From assembly GCA_021018815.1 (NCBI GenBank), contig JAITYX010000045.1, positions 1,674,001 through 1,738,000 of the forward strand: a stretch of 64,000 bases of DNA. The letters run 5' to 3'. The notes under the pieces are model-generated. The model was not told the origin of the DNA, ran no database searches, and was given only the letters and a program-made list of their open reading frames with translations. Positions within the stretch are counted from its first letter, which is position 1. Each line of letters begins with the position of its first letter. The DNA comes from Talinum fruticosum. Taxonomy: Eukaryota > Streptophyta > Magnoliopsida > Caryophyllales > Talinaceae. The position numbers and the translations under genes were made by a program. This document shows positions 1-10,004 of this stretch, one piece after another.

Positions 1-1128
1 GAAACATTTTAAAAGGGACTCCAGTGGCCTTGAACCAATCATCCAGTTTTCGGGAACGAATGTACGAAATAAAGAGGGACACTTCTTATTCCATCATAAA
101 GACGACCTTTACCGATTAAATAGGTGAGTAAAAATCATGTTAAAAAATTAAACAAGTGAACATGCTAGTATGAAAATAAACGCATCCCAAATATGATGTA
201 AAGCAATAAATAAAGTAATAAAGCAAATCAAGGAAAGTGATAAAAGAAAAGGATTTATATTAGACGTGGTAGAACCCAAATGAAATTACATCTCAAAATC
301 CACAATAGGAAAGCAATAAAATAGTGAATCCAAATATTGGACAAAAAAACGCTTAATAGGCGGAATTGTGCCCTCATGTTGACCTACATGCTAGGCTCAA
401 ATCTTAACCGAATTTGAGCATAGTAATGGTAGATTGATAGTGAGTAAAATAAGTGAAAAGAGGGCTTTTCATTAGGTTTTTGAAAGACATTTTTTAGAGT
501 GTGAGTGAGGGAAAGTAGAGATAACAATGAGGGGAGAATTCAAGCAACCTAAGCGTAGAATGTGTGGTTGAATTGGTGTGTCAAATCGGGGGGACCCTTT
601 ATTTCTAGAAAAATATAGGGTTTAGGAAACCCTAAACCTAACACCCAACCTTCACCGAAACAGATAAATCAAGATGAGATTGTAAGAAATGGATAAAGAA
701 AATTCGAAAAGTTAAACCACTCATAATGACACCAATTAGAGAGACCTAGGGACCAGCGCCAAACCAAAATGACCATTCTTTGTGGCATGGGGAAGCGTGC
801 TAGGCTTGGACGCTAAAAAGAATTCAAAATGCCTGCAATTTTTTAGGCTACGAGGTCGGTGCAGGCTTGATGCTAGGCTTGGGAGCCCGAGCCTGGTTTG
901 GACCGACCGGAAAGTTGGATTATGGGTTAGTCCAATCCAAGGACACACACTTTGAGGTCGTTCTTTTATGTTGGTTGGCTATTTTATGGGTCGAAATAAG
1001 TTTTACCACTCTACTTTAGTCCAATCTCAACTCGGGCATGCAAAGTAGGCTCAGCTTTTATCATCGAGATAACAAAAATAAATAAAACAAATAAAACAAA
1101 TAAGTTCAATATATTTTAGGTGTCTACA
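1..1128 (-). repeat. E1 3' LTR, partial (runs off the left edge)
   Basis: On the minus strand the sequence begins TGTAGACACCT at 1128, the same terminus as the other Ty3/gypsy LTRs here, directly after a polypurine tract. The inner part follows the layout of LTR A, including a segment beginning GAGATGTAAT and, near 1-40, a segment related to the conserved block containing CAATGGAGTC. The U3 part (about 700-1128) differs strongly from the E1 5' LTR, so this is a divergent subfamily. Short ORFs at 736-948 and nearby are LTR noise. Confidence 0.75.
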
Positions 1129-1142
1129 GTTAGCCCCAGCTT
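1129..1142 (-). other. E1 polypurine tract
   Basis: Read on the minus strand this is AAGCTGGGGCTAAC, directly abutting the LTR start TGTAGACACC. The same arrangement, AAAGTGGGGGCTAAT, precedes the LTR start at 63792. The PPT primes plus-strand DNA synthesis in LTR retrotransposons. Confidence 0.75.
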
Positions 1143-2670
1143 GACCGAGTCTAAAAGAATAGGGTCAAACTAGACAATAAAGGGTACTTATCTTTTTGGG
1201 TTGGCATCTCTTCAATTGTCGGTGGAGTTTCTTAAAAGTTTAGGCATCTAGAATTGTCCGTCTCTTGAACCGAACTCGACAATAGGCTTAGACTTGACTT
1301 GTAGCAAGTAGTATGAATTTTGGCCATGAGGTTCCTAAGCTCGGCTTGATCATAGTCCTAAGCTCGGTTGTACACTTAAGCATGATCGTTTCTTGATCCG
1401 AAGCTTGGCTACATAATTTTTGCACTAAAACTTTTGTCGATCAATAATCAAATGTGTGAAAATCCTGTTTTTATCAAAGTAGTTCAATTAAAAACTAAAT
1501 CGAAGACTCGATGAAGACAAGACCACTAGGCCACATGCTCTGCAACTTGCCGATCGGCCTAAGCACGTGTTTTACCACGCCCGTGCAGGCCGTCTCCGGA
1601 CCTTGGTTCGCGTGCTTGACCGTTGGTTGAGACGAGCCGACCAATGTCGGTCTCGTGAACCGACGCCGATTACCTTTTTTCGAATTTGGGTGAAAAGTAG
1701 GCAAGCAGACTAATCTAGTTTTTCCTTAGCTTTTCCTTTATTTTTGAAGTTGATTTGGTTTGCTTATACAAAGGAGAGCTTGGATTCTTCATTTTCACAT
1801 CTCCACTTCTTCTCTTCATCTTGGTTTCTCTTATCTTCTTCTTGTCTACTTGTTTGGTTCTTCTTCTATTTCTTAAAAGAAAACTAGTGTGGTTCTCTTT
1901 TTGAGAAAGAAATTTCAGCAATGCCTCGAAGATGCTCACATCCGGAAAGGAGGACAGGGGCCAAGGCTTGACCTAAGATTTATTCATGAAGAGAGAATGA
2001 CGTCTTCATCATGAATGAAACCTCTTTGGACTTTCATTAAATCATGATTGAAATTTCTTTCTCAAAAAGGGTTCATTCGTGGAGCAAGAATGGCGTCTTC
2101 CATATTAGCATTAGGACAAGGGTCTAAGGCTTGACCAAAGATTAATTCGTGGAGCGAGAATCCCGATTTTCGAATGTGTTTACATCTATGTCTCCTCTCT
2201 GGCAATTTTTGATACGATAATTATCTCCTTTCGATCTTTTTTGTCTTAATGCTAATGTGAAATTTTTGTAAGATGTTTTTTCATTTTGTATCTTGTAGGG
2301 AGATACTATAAGTTGTAGTGAGCTATCCAAATAATCTTTGACACATTTGAAAATTGGGATTATCCACTTGAGTAGACCATGACCTTTGTCGGGTTTGGCC
2401 CTCTTTACACTAGTTTAAATAATTTGTACGATATCATTGACTAGGGTGTATCACTCGGGCAATCAATGAGAAATTTTAGGACACAACCAACACTTTCCAT
2501 CTTCCCTTTGTGGAAATAATTATAACCCTTTGAACTTCGCCATCATCACGAGTTTGAATTTTTCGAGTGATCCTTTAGTGTATGATCGAGGTTGTGCACT
2601 CGTTTATACTTGTTTTCTTGTTGCTTTTCACTTTTGCTTGGTTATTTCCTTGTGAATCATGTAAATGCCG
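1143..2670 (+). other. Spacer between E1 3' LTR and gene X; possible gene X promoter and first exon
   Basis: No conserved protein can be read here. On the plus strand the layout is gene-like: a weak TATA-like TTATACAAA near 1764, a CT-rich stretch (about 1790-1890) like a plant 5' leader, then an ATG at 1921 opening only 16 codons (1921-1971). From about 1955 to 2170 three imperfect copies of a short unit follow, each with an ATTC(A/G)TGGAG-like core. This could be the start of antisense gene X, but the matching part of A is deleted, so there is no second copy to compare. Confidence 0.35.
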
Positions 2671-3881
2671 GCCAACTTCCATCCTTAGGCCCAACTCCAA
2701 CCCCTCTATGTGTAATTATTGCACGAGAGTTAAGTGAAAGGAGGATCCTATTTGAGGGTCCTTTTTGGTTTTGTTGGTTCCATGGTGAGAGAGTCACTCC
2801 ATAAATCCGGCCAACACATGGCCTCCGTTTGTACCTTTTGATCCGCCATCAACCAGGTTTTACCTTCGCTCTATTCCGCAGACAAAAGCAACTAGAGGCT
2901 ACCACCGGGTATCCCTATACCACATTCTTGAATTTATGCATTTCCTATGTGCATCACTCGGGCGAATAATGACTCGGTTGGTGAGTTCCCACTTCTTTCT
3001 CTCTTTTATGTAGTTGAATTTCTTGTATGGAAAGTAACTTTATCTTTTGACAACTTACTATAGATGATATCCACATTCCGAGTCTTGATGTGGACATTAG
3101 TCAACCCGGGAATCTCCTCGTTACGTAAGAATTCCTAAAATTCCCAAGGAAGAATGTGTTGGGCATCCGTTCCTCGAAATTGGCGAGGGTAAGAGTTTCA
3201 TGCTCTGTTACTTTTCGTTGCATGCTAAAAGTTTTTTGTCGATACCATTGAATAATCTCCGTAGTATGATCGGGAGCAATCCCAAACCATGTCAATTAGG
3301 CTTCAATTGGGTCTTAGGGGCATCCGAGACTTGCTCAATGGGAGAACTTTCCCCACCTTCCGGGTGAGTCTTTAGTTAGTGATGCTAGTGATGCGCTAAC
3401 TCTATTAAGGTTTTAGTAGGTGTGTTAATTGCTCCTTCATTTTTGTAGAGGCGTCGCTCTACGACGTCTTCGTTGGAAGGCTTCCTTGGTGGACAAGGAG
3501 TACAGGTGCATCATTCTAGCCAACAAGCACCCTCCGATGTTACATCTAGAGCGAGGAACTTCACGGAGTTTATCACAGAGATGCACATCGTCGGAGTACT
3601 TCGAAGCAAGGGCTTAACACTTCCGGACCTAGTTCTTTTGGTGCGAGGCCCAACGTTGGTGAAGAGAGTCCGGATATCCCGCCTCTTCAAGTCTTACACT
3701 GTTAGGAAACCAAATTTACTTCCACCGGGCTTCTTACAGCAGACCTTCCCATGGAGCATCTCAATATTGGGACCACGGAGCTAGCTCTTCTCAAGGTGGT
3801 GGAGATGGTCGATTTTCCACATTCGTCTTGGAGGACTTCGGAAACTATATCTTCGATGATGCTTCCCATGGTGATTATTAG
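2671..3881 (+). pseudogene. Antisense gene X, E1 copy (unrecognised spliced gene, exon blocks iii-vi)
   Basis: I do not recognise this family. Four exon-like blocks are supported by comparison with A (complement 33.2-34.9 kb): iii 2671-2980, iv 3064-3188, v 3265-3363, vi 3449-3881. Donors GTGAG (2981), GTAAGAG (3189) and GTGAGTC (3364) and the acceptor TTGTAG (to 3448) are at the same places in both copies. The acceptors of iii and iv have lost AG here. Readable pieces are ARELSERRILFEGP (iii), an LDVDI stretch (iv), MSIRLQLGLRGIRDLLNG (v), and RRRS at the start of vi. Block vi ends in a Ser/Gly-rich run and an acidic VLEDFGNYIFDD tail with a stop at 3879-3881. Blocks i-ii, seen in A and near 60.8 kb, are not clear here. 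Frameshifts make it a pseudogene. It is antisense to E1 and lies between the 3' LTR and gene Y. Confidence 0.6.
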
Positions 3882-4394
3882 TGGATTCCTTGTTAGGTGC
3901 TTTTGTTGTTTAATATTTGTTATTTTGTAAGATTGTGACTCTTATGCAATGAGATAAAATGCAAGAACTCGATTCTAAAAATGTTTTCTTTTATTATATA
4001 TGATGCAAAAATTCTTAGAAAAATTACAAAGATAAATTTTAAAAAATTGGCACTAACCCCATTCCCCCAAAATAAAATAATAAAAATAAAAAAGGAATTC
4101 TTAAGTGCATGATCCAAAAAAATAGCATGGCTTGCACGTAACCGGGCTGGATAATAGCAAGGAATGCTTAGGCTACAAGAAACCAAAATGAACCAGTCGT
4201 GGCTGGCGCCAGCTACCCTAAGAAAACTAGGCACTTGCGAACGTAGGTGGTTGCGGTGCGATGAGGACTCTTTTGTTTGGGAAATTGCTATCAATTAGAC
4301 CCATGTTGAAGGCCAAAAGTGTGCTATTTGCATATCCTTCGCAAATCAAAAATAATTTCCCGTGCCTTTTACTTCCTTCTAAAATATGAACTTC
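3882..4394. other. Intergenic spacer between antisense genes X and Y (E1)
   Basis: This non-coding stretch is alignable to 32571-33190 of element A. Shared features are an A/T-rich part (about 4020-4100) and a short GC-rich patch near 4195-4215 (GGCTGGCGCCAGC). It should hold the 3' end of X and the promoter of Y, but I see no clear TATA box in this copy. The minus-strand ORF at 3920-4294 has no homology and is disregarded. Confidence 0.4.
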
Positions 4395-5982
4395 ATGAGC
4401 GATTTATCTCGTTGGATGCATGAGATGACAAATACCGAGATGGTAGGTTTGTCACACTATGGATTGAATACTTTATTTCGTATTCGCTAATTGAGTCTAC
4501 TTGGACTTTCTTAAGGGTCGTTGTGGCCTCACTGGGATCCTCATCACCACGTCTTCGAGTTTATGGATAAGGAACCGTGCCCCTGCCTGAAGAATTTGAT
4601 GCTATATTGGGCATCCAATGGCGTGCAAAACCAGTCTTGCCCAAATCTTTCGAAAATCTGCGTAGGACCTACAAATTTTTACTGAAACCGAGCAATAGCA
4701 ATCTAGGGTGGATTCTTATTGGAAGTCGAGTGAATCCGATGAACCCGATGAAGCACTATCGCAGATGTATGCATTCTCGGAGGCGATCACTATCCTCGGA
4801 CATCGAGCCATTATTACTTGCTTGATAGGTGGTTTCCCGCTAGTAGGAGGTCGTGGGGATATGGCATTGGCGAATTTGCTTGAGCTTAGTTGAGCGAGTT
4901 AGAGAATTATTGTTCCTCGACGCTAATAATAGTTGTTAAAACTATATAGGCTTAGACTAAGTTGGATCCAATCCGAGAGGAAAACTTCACTGGGAGCCCC
5001 TTGTTGTTGCAGGTGAGCAAAGAACAGTGACGAGACCAAATTGTATAGATCGGTCGGTGGTGCCGGCCACGGATGACTGTCTCGGCACCGCCGAGGTTGA
5101 AATGCCTCCGATTCATGTCGAAAGTCTCGATTTTTCACTCCTTTCGCTATTTTTTGCTCTTTTTTATTTATTTATTTTGCTTCTATTGGGCCTTCAAGAA
5201 AGGTTGAATCTTGACCGTGCATGACACTTATTTATTATCATTTTATTTTTTTCTATGATATGATGATATGGTCGATGAAGCATCTAAAGCTAATTCGAGC
5301 TCCGTAGATATCGTTGTGTACCTAGCAGGACACTTCACGTCGAAAACAGGAAAAGGTGGTAACCGATCACCTTGCTCCTCGGTGGGTGGAGTACCTCGGG
5401 AATCATAGTAATGACATAGCGTGGTACATTGTGCACTAGAAAGTGTTCCAATTTATGACACATACCAGGAAACATCGTTTTGTACGCTTGTTAAGCCTAG
5501 AAACCAATACTTATTGTTTCCCGTTTGTGCGTTGTGGCAAATGGGAAGAGAGCGAGTGATTCCTCTGTTGGAAAACATCCGGCGTGCTACCTTCAAACTA
5601 TTTAAAGGATATGGCAGACTTAAGGCAAACAAAGTCGTGGCGCGAATACTAGATGAATTTGCCGAGGTCGTTGACACTCGCAGCAAAGTGAATACTATTG
5701 TATTTTCCTATTATTTGGAGTGGATAATAGAAGTGGATCCCCAATGGCGTAAGGCATTGAGAGCTCGAGAGATAGATCCCAAAGAAGTTTTTCCTGTTGT
5801 TGCACCACTCCAAATTCGCGAAGCAAATTCTCGAGTAGCTATATGCATTTTGCATAAGAGAATCGAAGCCAAGGAAGTCTGTAGAGAGGAGGGCCCGAAG
5901 AATTGAAGAGTCGAAGAAGCGTACTCAAGATGATAGGCCCGAGCGTAGTGACCCCAAAGGAAAGAAAGTAAAGATAGACTAG
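4395..5982 (+). pseudogene. Antisense gene Y, E1 copy (DUF7745 / plant-mobile-domain-like, two exons)
   Basis: The coding model is exon 1 4395-5012 and exon 2 5266-5982 (1335 bp, about 445 codons). The donor is CAG|GTGAGC at 5013; the acceptor AG is lost in this copy but present in A. The start is the ATG beginning MSDLSRWMHEMTNTE, which aligns with A. Exon 1 carries WDPHHHVFEFMDKEPCP followed by EEFDAILG, the pattern I associate with DUF7745 / plant mobile domain proteins. Exon 2 carries IWSMKHLKLIRAP, then MGRERVIPLLENIRRATF, then VVDTR and an EWIIEVDPQWRKALR block. The protein ends in a basic PKGKKVKID tail that could be a nuclear localisation signal. Several stops and frameshifts interrupt it. 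The family's function in retroelements is unknown; the assignment is from memory of family patterns. Confidence 0.62.
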
Positions 5983-6408
5983 GGCCTAGATTTTTCGGAT
6001 AGAATCTTGGAAGAAATAAAAGAATAGGAGGATTAGCTTTGCCTCTTTAGAACAATATTATTTTCCACAAGTAGTGTGCTTTTTTATTTCCTTTTATTAG
6101 CTATGTGTTTAAGTAAGTAGTAAGCTTACCTTTTATTAAATAAATGTAAGTATTATGCTATACATTAAATATGTTATTTTATCGCTCACCTAGAGGTATA
6201 AATAAATAAGACTGCCTAATTGGACTATCCGGAAAATAAATAAACCAAGAGACCATCTAATTGGACAATCGAAATAAATAACTATAGAGGTAAAACTAAA
6301 AGGGGATTATTTCGGTCCGGCCAGCCCACCGTTGTTCGGATGGTGGCCAGCACCTACCACGACATGGCTTGGTTGGGCTAGGCTTGGCTCTGTCGTCTAG
6401 TGGTTGTG
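5983..6408. other. Convergent spacer between gene Y and E1 pol
   Basis: This 426-bp stretch lies between the stop of gene Y (plus) and the stop of E1 pol (minus). It is A/T-rich with a GC-rich patch near 6310-6400 rich in GGCC and GCC words. It is homologous to 30537-30989 of A in inverted orientation. It must act as the 3' region of both transcripts; I see no coding capacity. Confidence 0.6.
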
Positions 6409-7560
6409 CTAGACGTAGTATCTTTTCAACCGATCCAAATTTGTATACTCGAAAGACCTCTTCACCATCCAAATTAGTTAATTCATTGCTTCACCTTGGT
6501 AATATCCGACTAAGCACAAATGGGCCTTGCTAATTAGGCCTAAATTTTCCTCGTGGATCCTAAATTGGTGCTCTAATCTCCTTGAGGACCAGGTCTCCAA
6601 TCTGCAGATTTTGAGGCTTTACTCTCTTGTTGAATGCCCTTGATATACGCGCCTGCTATATTTAGACATTATGCGAGTCGTTGAGGCACCTCTCATCTAG
6701 CAACAATAACTCTTCGTAGCGTGCTTTAGCCCACTCGCTTTTGGAATTTGACTATCGACGATTATCCTTAACGACAAAATGGCAATCTTTATTGGAAGGG
6801 CTACTTCCGTGCCATATACTAGGGAGTAAGGTGTTGCTCCTGCAAAGGTTCTTATGGAGGTTGGATAGCCCCATAACGCGAAAGGCAATTTATCGGACCA
6901 ATCCTTATAGTTGACAACCATTTTCTCCACTATTTTACGAATGTTCTTATTGGCGGCCTCGACCGGTCCGTTAGTCCGAGGAAGATAGAGAGAAGACTTA
7001 TGGTGCTTAATATTGTACTTATCCAACAAGTCCGATACTTCCTTCTTGAAATGACTATCATGGTCATCGATTAACTCGTGAGGCACCCTATAACGGCAAA
7101 TGATGTTCCAGGTAATGAACTTGCTAAGCTGTTTCGATGTCGAGTTGCATAAGAGGTTGCTTCTACTCATTTGGTTAAGTAGTCAATTGCTACTAACACA
7201 AATTGGTGACCGCCTATTCCTTTAGGAGTCACTTTGCCGATAATGTCAATTCCCTAGACCGAGAATGGCTAGGGTGATGTTAGTCTTGTGACAAATGATG
7301 GTGGTTGGCGTTGTAAATTTGCACACACCGACACTTATGGCATTTCTTAACAAACTCATGTCGATCTGCTGCCATGGTCGACCGAGTAATATCCAAGTCT
7401 CTGAATCTTTTGAACCAACATTTTACTATTCATATGGGGTCCACATTCCCCACCATGAATCTCATCCATGATACTTCATGTTGGTTGACACAAAATAAGC
7501 TAATCCTGGTGTTGATTTTCTTGTACAGTTGCCCTTAATTAATGAAGAATTTGGAAGCCA
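6409..7560 (-). pseudogene. pol: E1 pol: integrase domain
   Basis: Integrase inserts the cDNA copy into host DNA. In minus-strand order: a zinc-binding region with IHGGECGPHMNS (near 7450), the first catalytic Asp in VAIDYLTK (near 7190), the second in HELIDDHDSHF (about 7085), and PRTNGPVEAANKNIRKI with the catalytic Glu (near 6960). A C-terminal GPF-type module with GKFRPN and QGPFVLSRILP follows (about 6500). The longest open piece is complement 6697-7170. The reading frame ends in KRYYV with the stop at 6409-6411. Both core acidic residues and the Glu can be read, but frames are broken before and after, so no functional enzyme is expected. Confidence 0.85.
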
Positions 7561-8600
7561 ACATCCCGATAGCTCATTGGGTCTGTAGGTGTGGAGTCCT
7601 ATGGGTACTTTTGCTTGTCCGGATATTGATAAACGTCATGATACCAACTAGTTTGGTCGGTATTAGACACTTTTAATGCATAGACATCGCTGGTCGACTC
7701 AGTCGCTCTATGTTAACGGACATTGAATGTATGTATTTAGGGATATTAATGATGGATGCTAATTTGGCTAACGCATCCGCGAATTGGTTGTCATCCCTAG
7801 GAGGGTAGGTGAAAGAAATACTCTTAAAATGTTTTAATAGTTCGATTAAATGTGCTTGGTAAGGTGCCAAGGCTTCACCGCATACCTTCCATTTTTCGCA
7901 AATCGATTAATGATCATACTTGGAGTCACCGAAAACCTTAATGTTCTTGACCCCGATCTCCACAGTAGCTTCAAGTCTTGTGATGCATGCTTCATACTCG
8001 TGGCGTTGTTGGTGACCTCGAAATCCAACTTGATTAAAATGGGAGTATCTGCTCCCTCCGGTGAGACTAGAAGAGCCCCTACTCCAAAGCCTTTTTGATC
8101 GGAAGTGCCGTCGAAGTACATTGTCCAAACGTCTACCTCTACTTGTAAAATGTTTTCTTCTAGAAAATCGAGGTGTTCGGGCCGTGATTCAGCTATAGGT
8201 AGATCGGTTAGGAATTTGACACTACCCTTCCTTTGATCGCATTTTGAGGGACATACTTGAGTTCGAATTCTAACGACATGACGATCCATTTTTCTATCTT
8301 GTTGCTGATGGTTTGTTGCTCAAGTATATACTTAATTGGATCCGTAGGTGCTACCATATGTACCGTGTGGGCTAACATGTAGTGCCCGAGCTTTTAGGTA
8401 GCCCAAACTAACGCCAATGAGGTCTTCTTTAATGGCGTGTCTAGTATCACAAGTATAAGAATTTCTTACTTAGATAAGATATCGTGTGCTCTTCTCTCCC
8501 GTCTCATTGAGCTAGCATGGCTCCCATAGTTGTCTTTTTCGTGGTGAGGTACAAAAGTAAAGGTTTCCTCGGTTAGGGCGGAACTAGCACTAAAGGGTTA
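7561..8600 (-). pseudogene. pol: E1 pol: RNase H domain
   Basis: RNase H removes the RNA template during reverse transcription. The core reads MYFDGTSDQKGFGVGALLVS (about 8060-8120), the first catalytic Asp being in FDGTS. A VFGDSK-like middle motif lies near 7920, and DDNQFADALAKLAS near 7780 holds the last acidic residue. The intact pieces are complement 7846-8289 and 7673-7870, in different frames, so at least one frameshift separates them. 8290-8600 holds the degraded connection containing the remnant of the KKFLDYETRY region. Confidence 0.82.
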
Positions 8601-9440
8601 GCTAGGTATTCCTTAACCTTCTCGAATGCTTATTGGCACTCTGTATCCCAAATTGGCTCGGATCCTTTCTTCAACTTCTTGAAAATGGGTTCACGGAGCG
8701 TAGTGAGTTTTGATATGAAACGACTAATATATCGTAAATGTCCTAGGAAACCCCTTATCTCATTCTCGGTCTTCGGTTGTGGGATCTCCCGAATAGCTTT
8801 GATCTTGGATGTATCAACTTCAATTACTCTAAGACTCGACAACATAGCCTAACTGTTTGCTTGAGGTTACCCCGAAGGCATACTTTTGAGTATTAAGGTG
8901 CATGTTGTATGTTTTGAGTCTTCTGAAGAACTTTCTCAGCCGGGTAGGTACCCTGCCCTATCTTTGATCTGTATGATCATGTCATCTACATAGACCTCGG
9001 CTTCTTTGTGGATCATATCATGCAATAGTGTTGTAATGGTCCTCCGGTATGTGGCAACGGCGTTCTTGAGCCCAAATGGGATCACCACATAACAATACAT
9101 CCCTCATTGAGTGATGAAGGTCGTCTTCTCGATGTCTATTTCAGCCATCTTCACTGATTATACCCAGTAGCAGCTGTCCATGAATGAAAGCAAAGCATGA
9201 CCCGCTGTGTTATCTACAAGGATGTCAATATGAGGTAGAGGGTAGTCATCCTTAGGGCTTGCCTTATTCAAGTATCCGAAGTCAATGCACATCCGGACTC
9301 TGTCATCCTTCTTCGAACCGATACTATATTTGCTACCGTCTCGAGAATAGTGAACTACCTTAATGAACCTAACCTCTAATTATTTTTGGATCTCTCGCCT
9401 TAATCTTCAATGCCCACTCGGGTTTCATCCTTCTTAGCTT
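8601..9440 (-). pseudogene. pol: E1 pol: reverse transcriptase domain
   Basis: RT copies the genomic RNA. Readable minus-strand motifs include RVRMCIDFGYLNKA followed by PLPHIDILVDNTAGHA (about 9200-9310). The catalytic EVYVDDMII is intact (YVDD codons at complement 8981-8992). Later come the thumb/connection sequence IREIPQPKTENEIRGFLGHL and EPIFKKLKKGSEPIWDTECQ (complement 8630-8845). The domain order and the IRGFLG..YISRFI block are typical of plant Ty3/gypsy. Stops and frameshifts occur between these blocks. Confidence 0.85.
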
Positions 9441-10004
9441 CTACTTGATCGATTTAGCATTTTTATAGAGTGAAATTTTATGTTCCACTATACTTGGATC
9501 TATCCCTATCATGTCTTGGTAGGACCATGAAAAGACATCTATGAACTCTATAAGGAGCCAAGTAAATTGCTTCGCTCTTTTGGATCCAGACGTTTTCCCG
9601 ATCTTAACCTCTATTGTTATTGTTTCCTCTATTATTGGTGAACGATTTTGATGATCTTCCATAACTTTTGTTAATTCTTTAGGGATTTCTTGTTCATCAT
9701 TAGAGGCAAAACAATTGAAAAGGAGAGGAGGCAAAGAGTGAGCAAAAAGGTTTACTTTATTGAATGAAGAAATGAGTACATCAAACTCGAAACTAAAGAT
9801 GCAGAATCGGAAACATAATTAGGAAAAGGACTAGAAACAATACAAGAAAAATTAAAAGCCCTAGTACTAGATTCGGAAAGAGGATACGCTCCTAACCTAC
9901 TAGCAAATTGTTGGTCCTTCTCGACGTCAATCCAAGTAACATATTTGGACTCTACATTATCGGGGTCGGTGATGAATCTGGATTGATCGAATTGCGAGTG
10001 CGAC
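9441..10004 (-). pseudogene. pol: E1 pol: protease-RT linker (left side of the A insertion)
   Basis: Complement 9441-9734 reads CFASNDEQEIPKELTKVMED, then FIDVFSWSYQDMIGIDPSIV, the usual approach to the RT domain in Tat-like elements. From 9735 to 10004 the minus strand continues with YVTWIDVEKDQQFA-like sequence homologous to 16700-17190 of A. It is cut at 10004/10005 by the 5' LTR of A and resumes at about 35819 on the other side. Confidence 0.78.
10000..10004. repeat. Left target-site duplication of A (GCGAC)
   Basis: GCGAC precedes the LTR. The right side after 35818 reads GACGAC, containing ACGAC: one mismatch or one extra base. E1 sequence is continuous if one copy is removed, consistent with a 5-bp duplication on insertion of A. 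Confidence 0.6.

Noticed and set aside
1495..2330. Minus-strand ORFs of 62-74 codons
   Set aside because: No counterpart in other copies and no protein pattern; they oppose a gene-like plus-strand layout.
3920..4294. 124-codon minus-strand ORF between genes X and Y
   Set aside because: The homologous interval in A has no matching frame; the hydrophobic look comes from A/T-rich DNA.
4577..4893. Separate small genes at 4577-4825 and 4708-4893
   Set aside because: They are frame-shifted pieces of exon 1 of gene Y, aligned with A.
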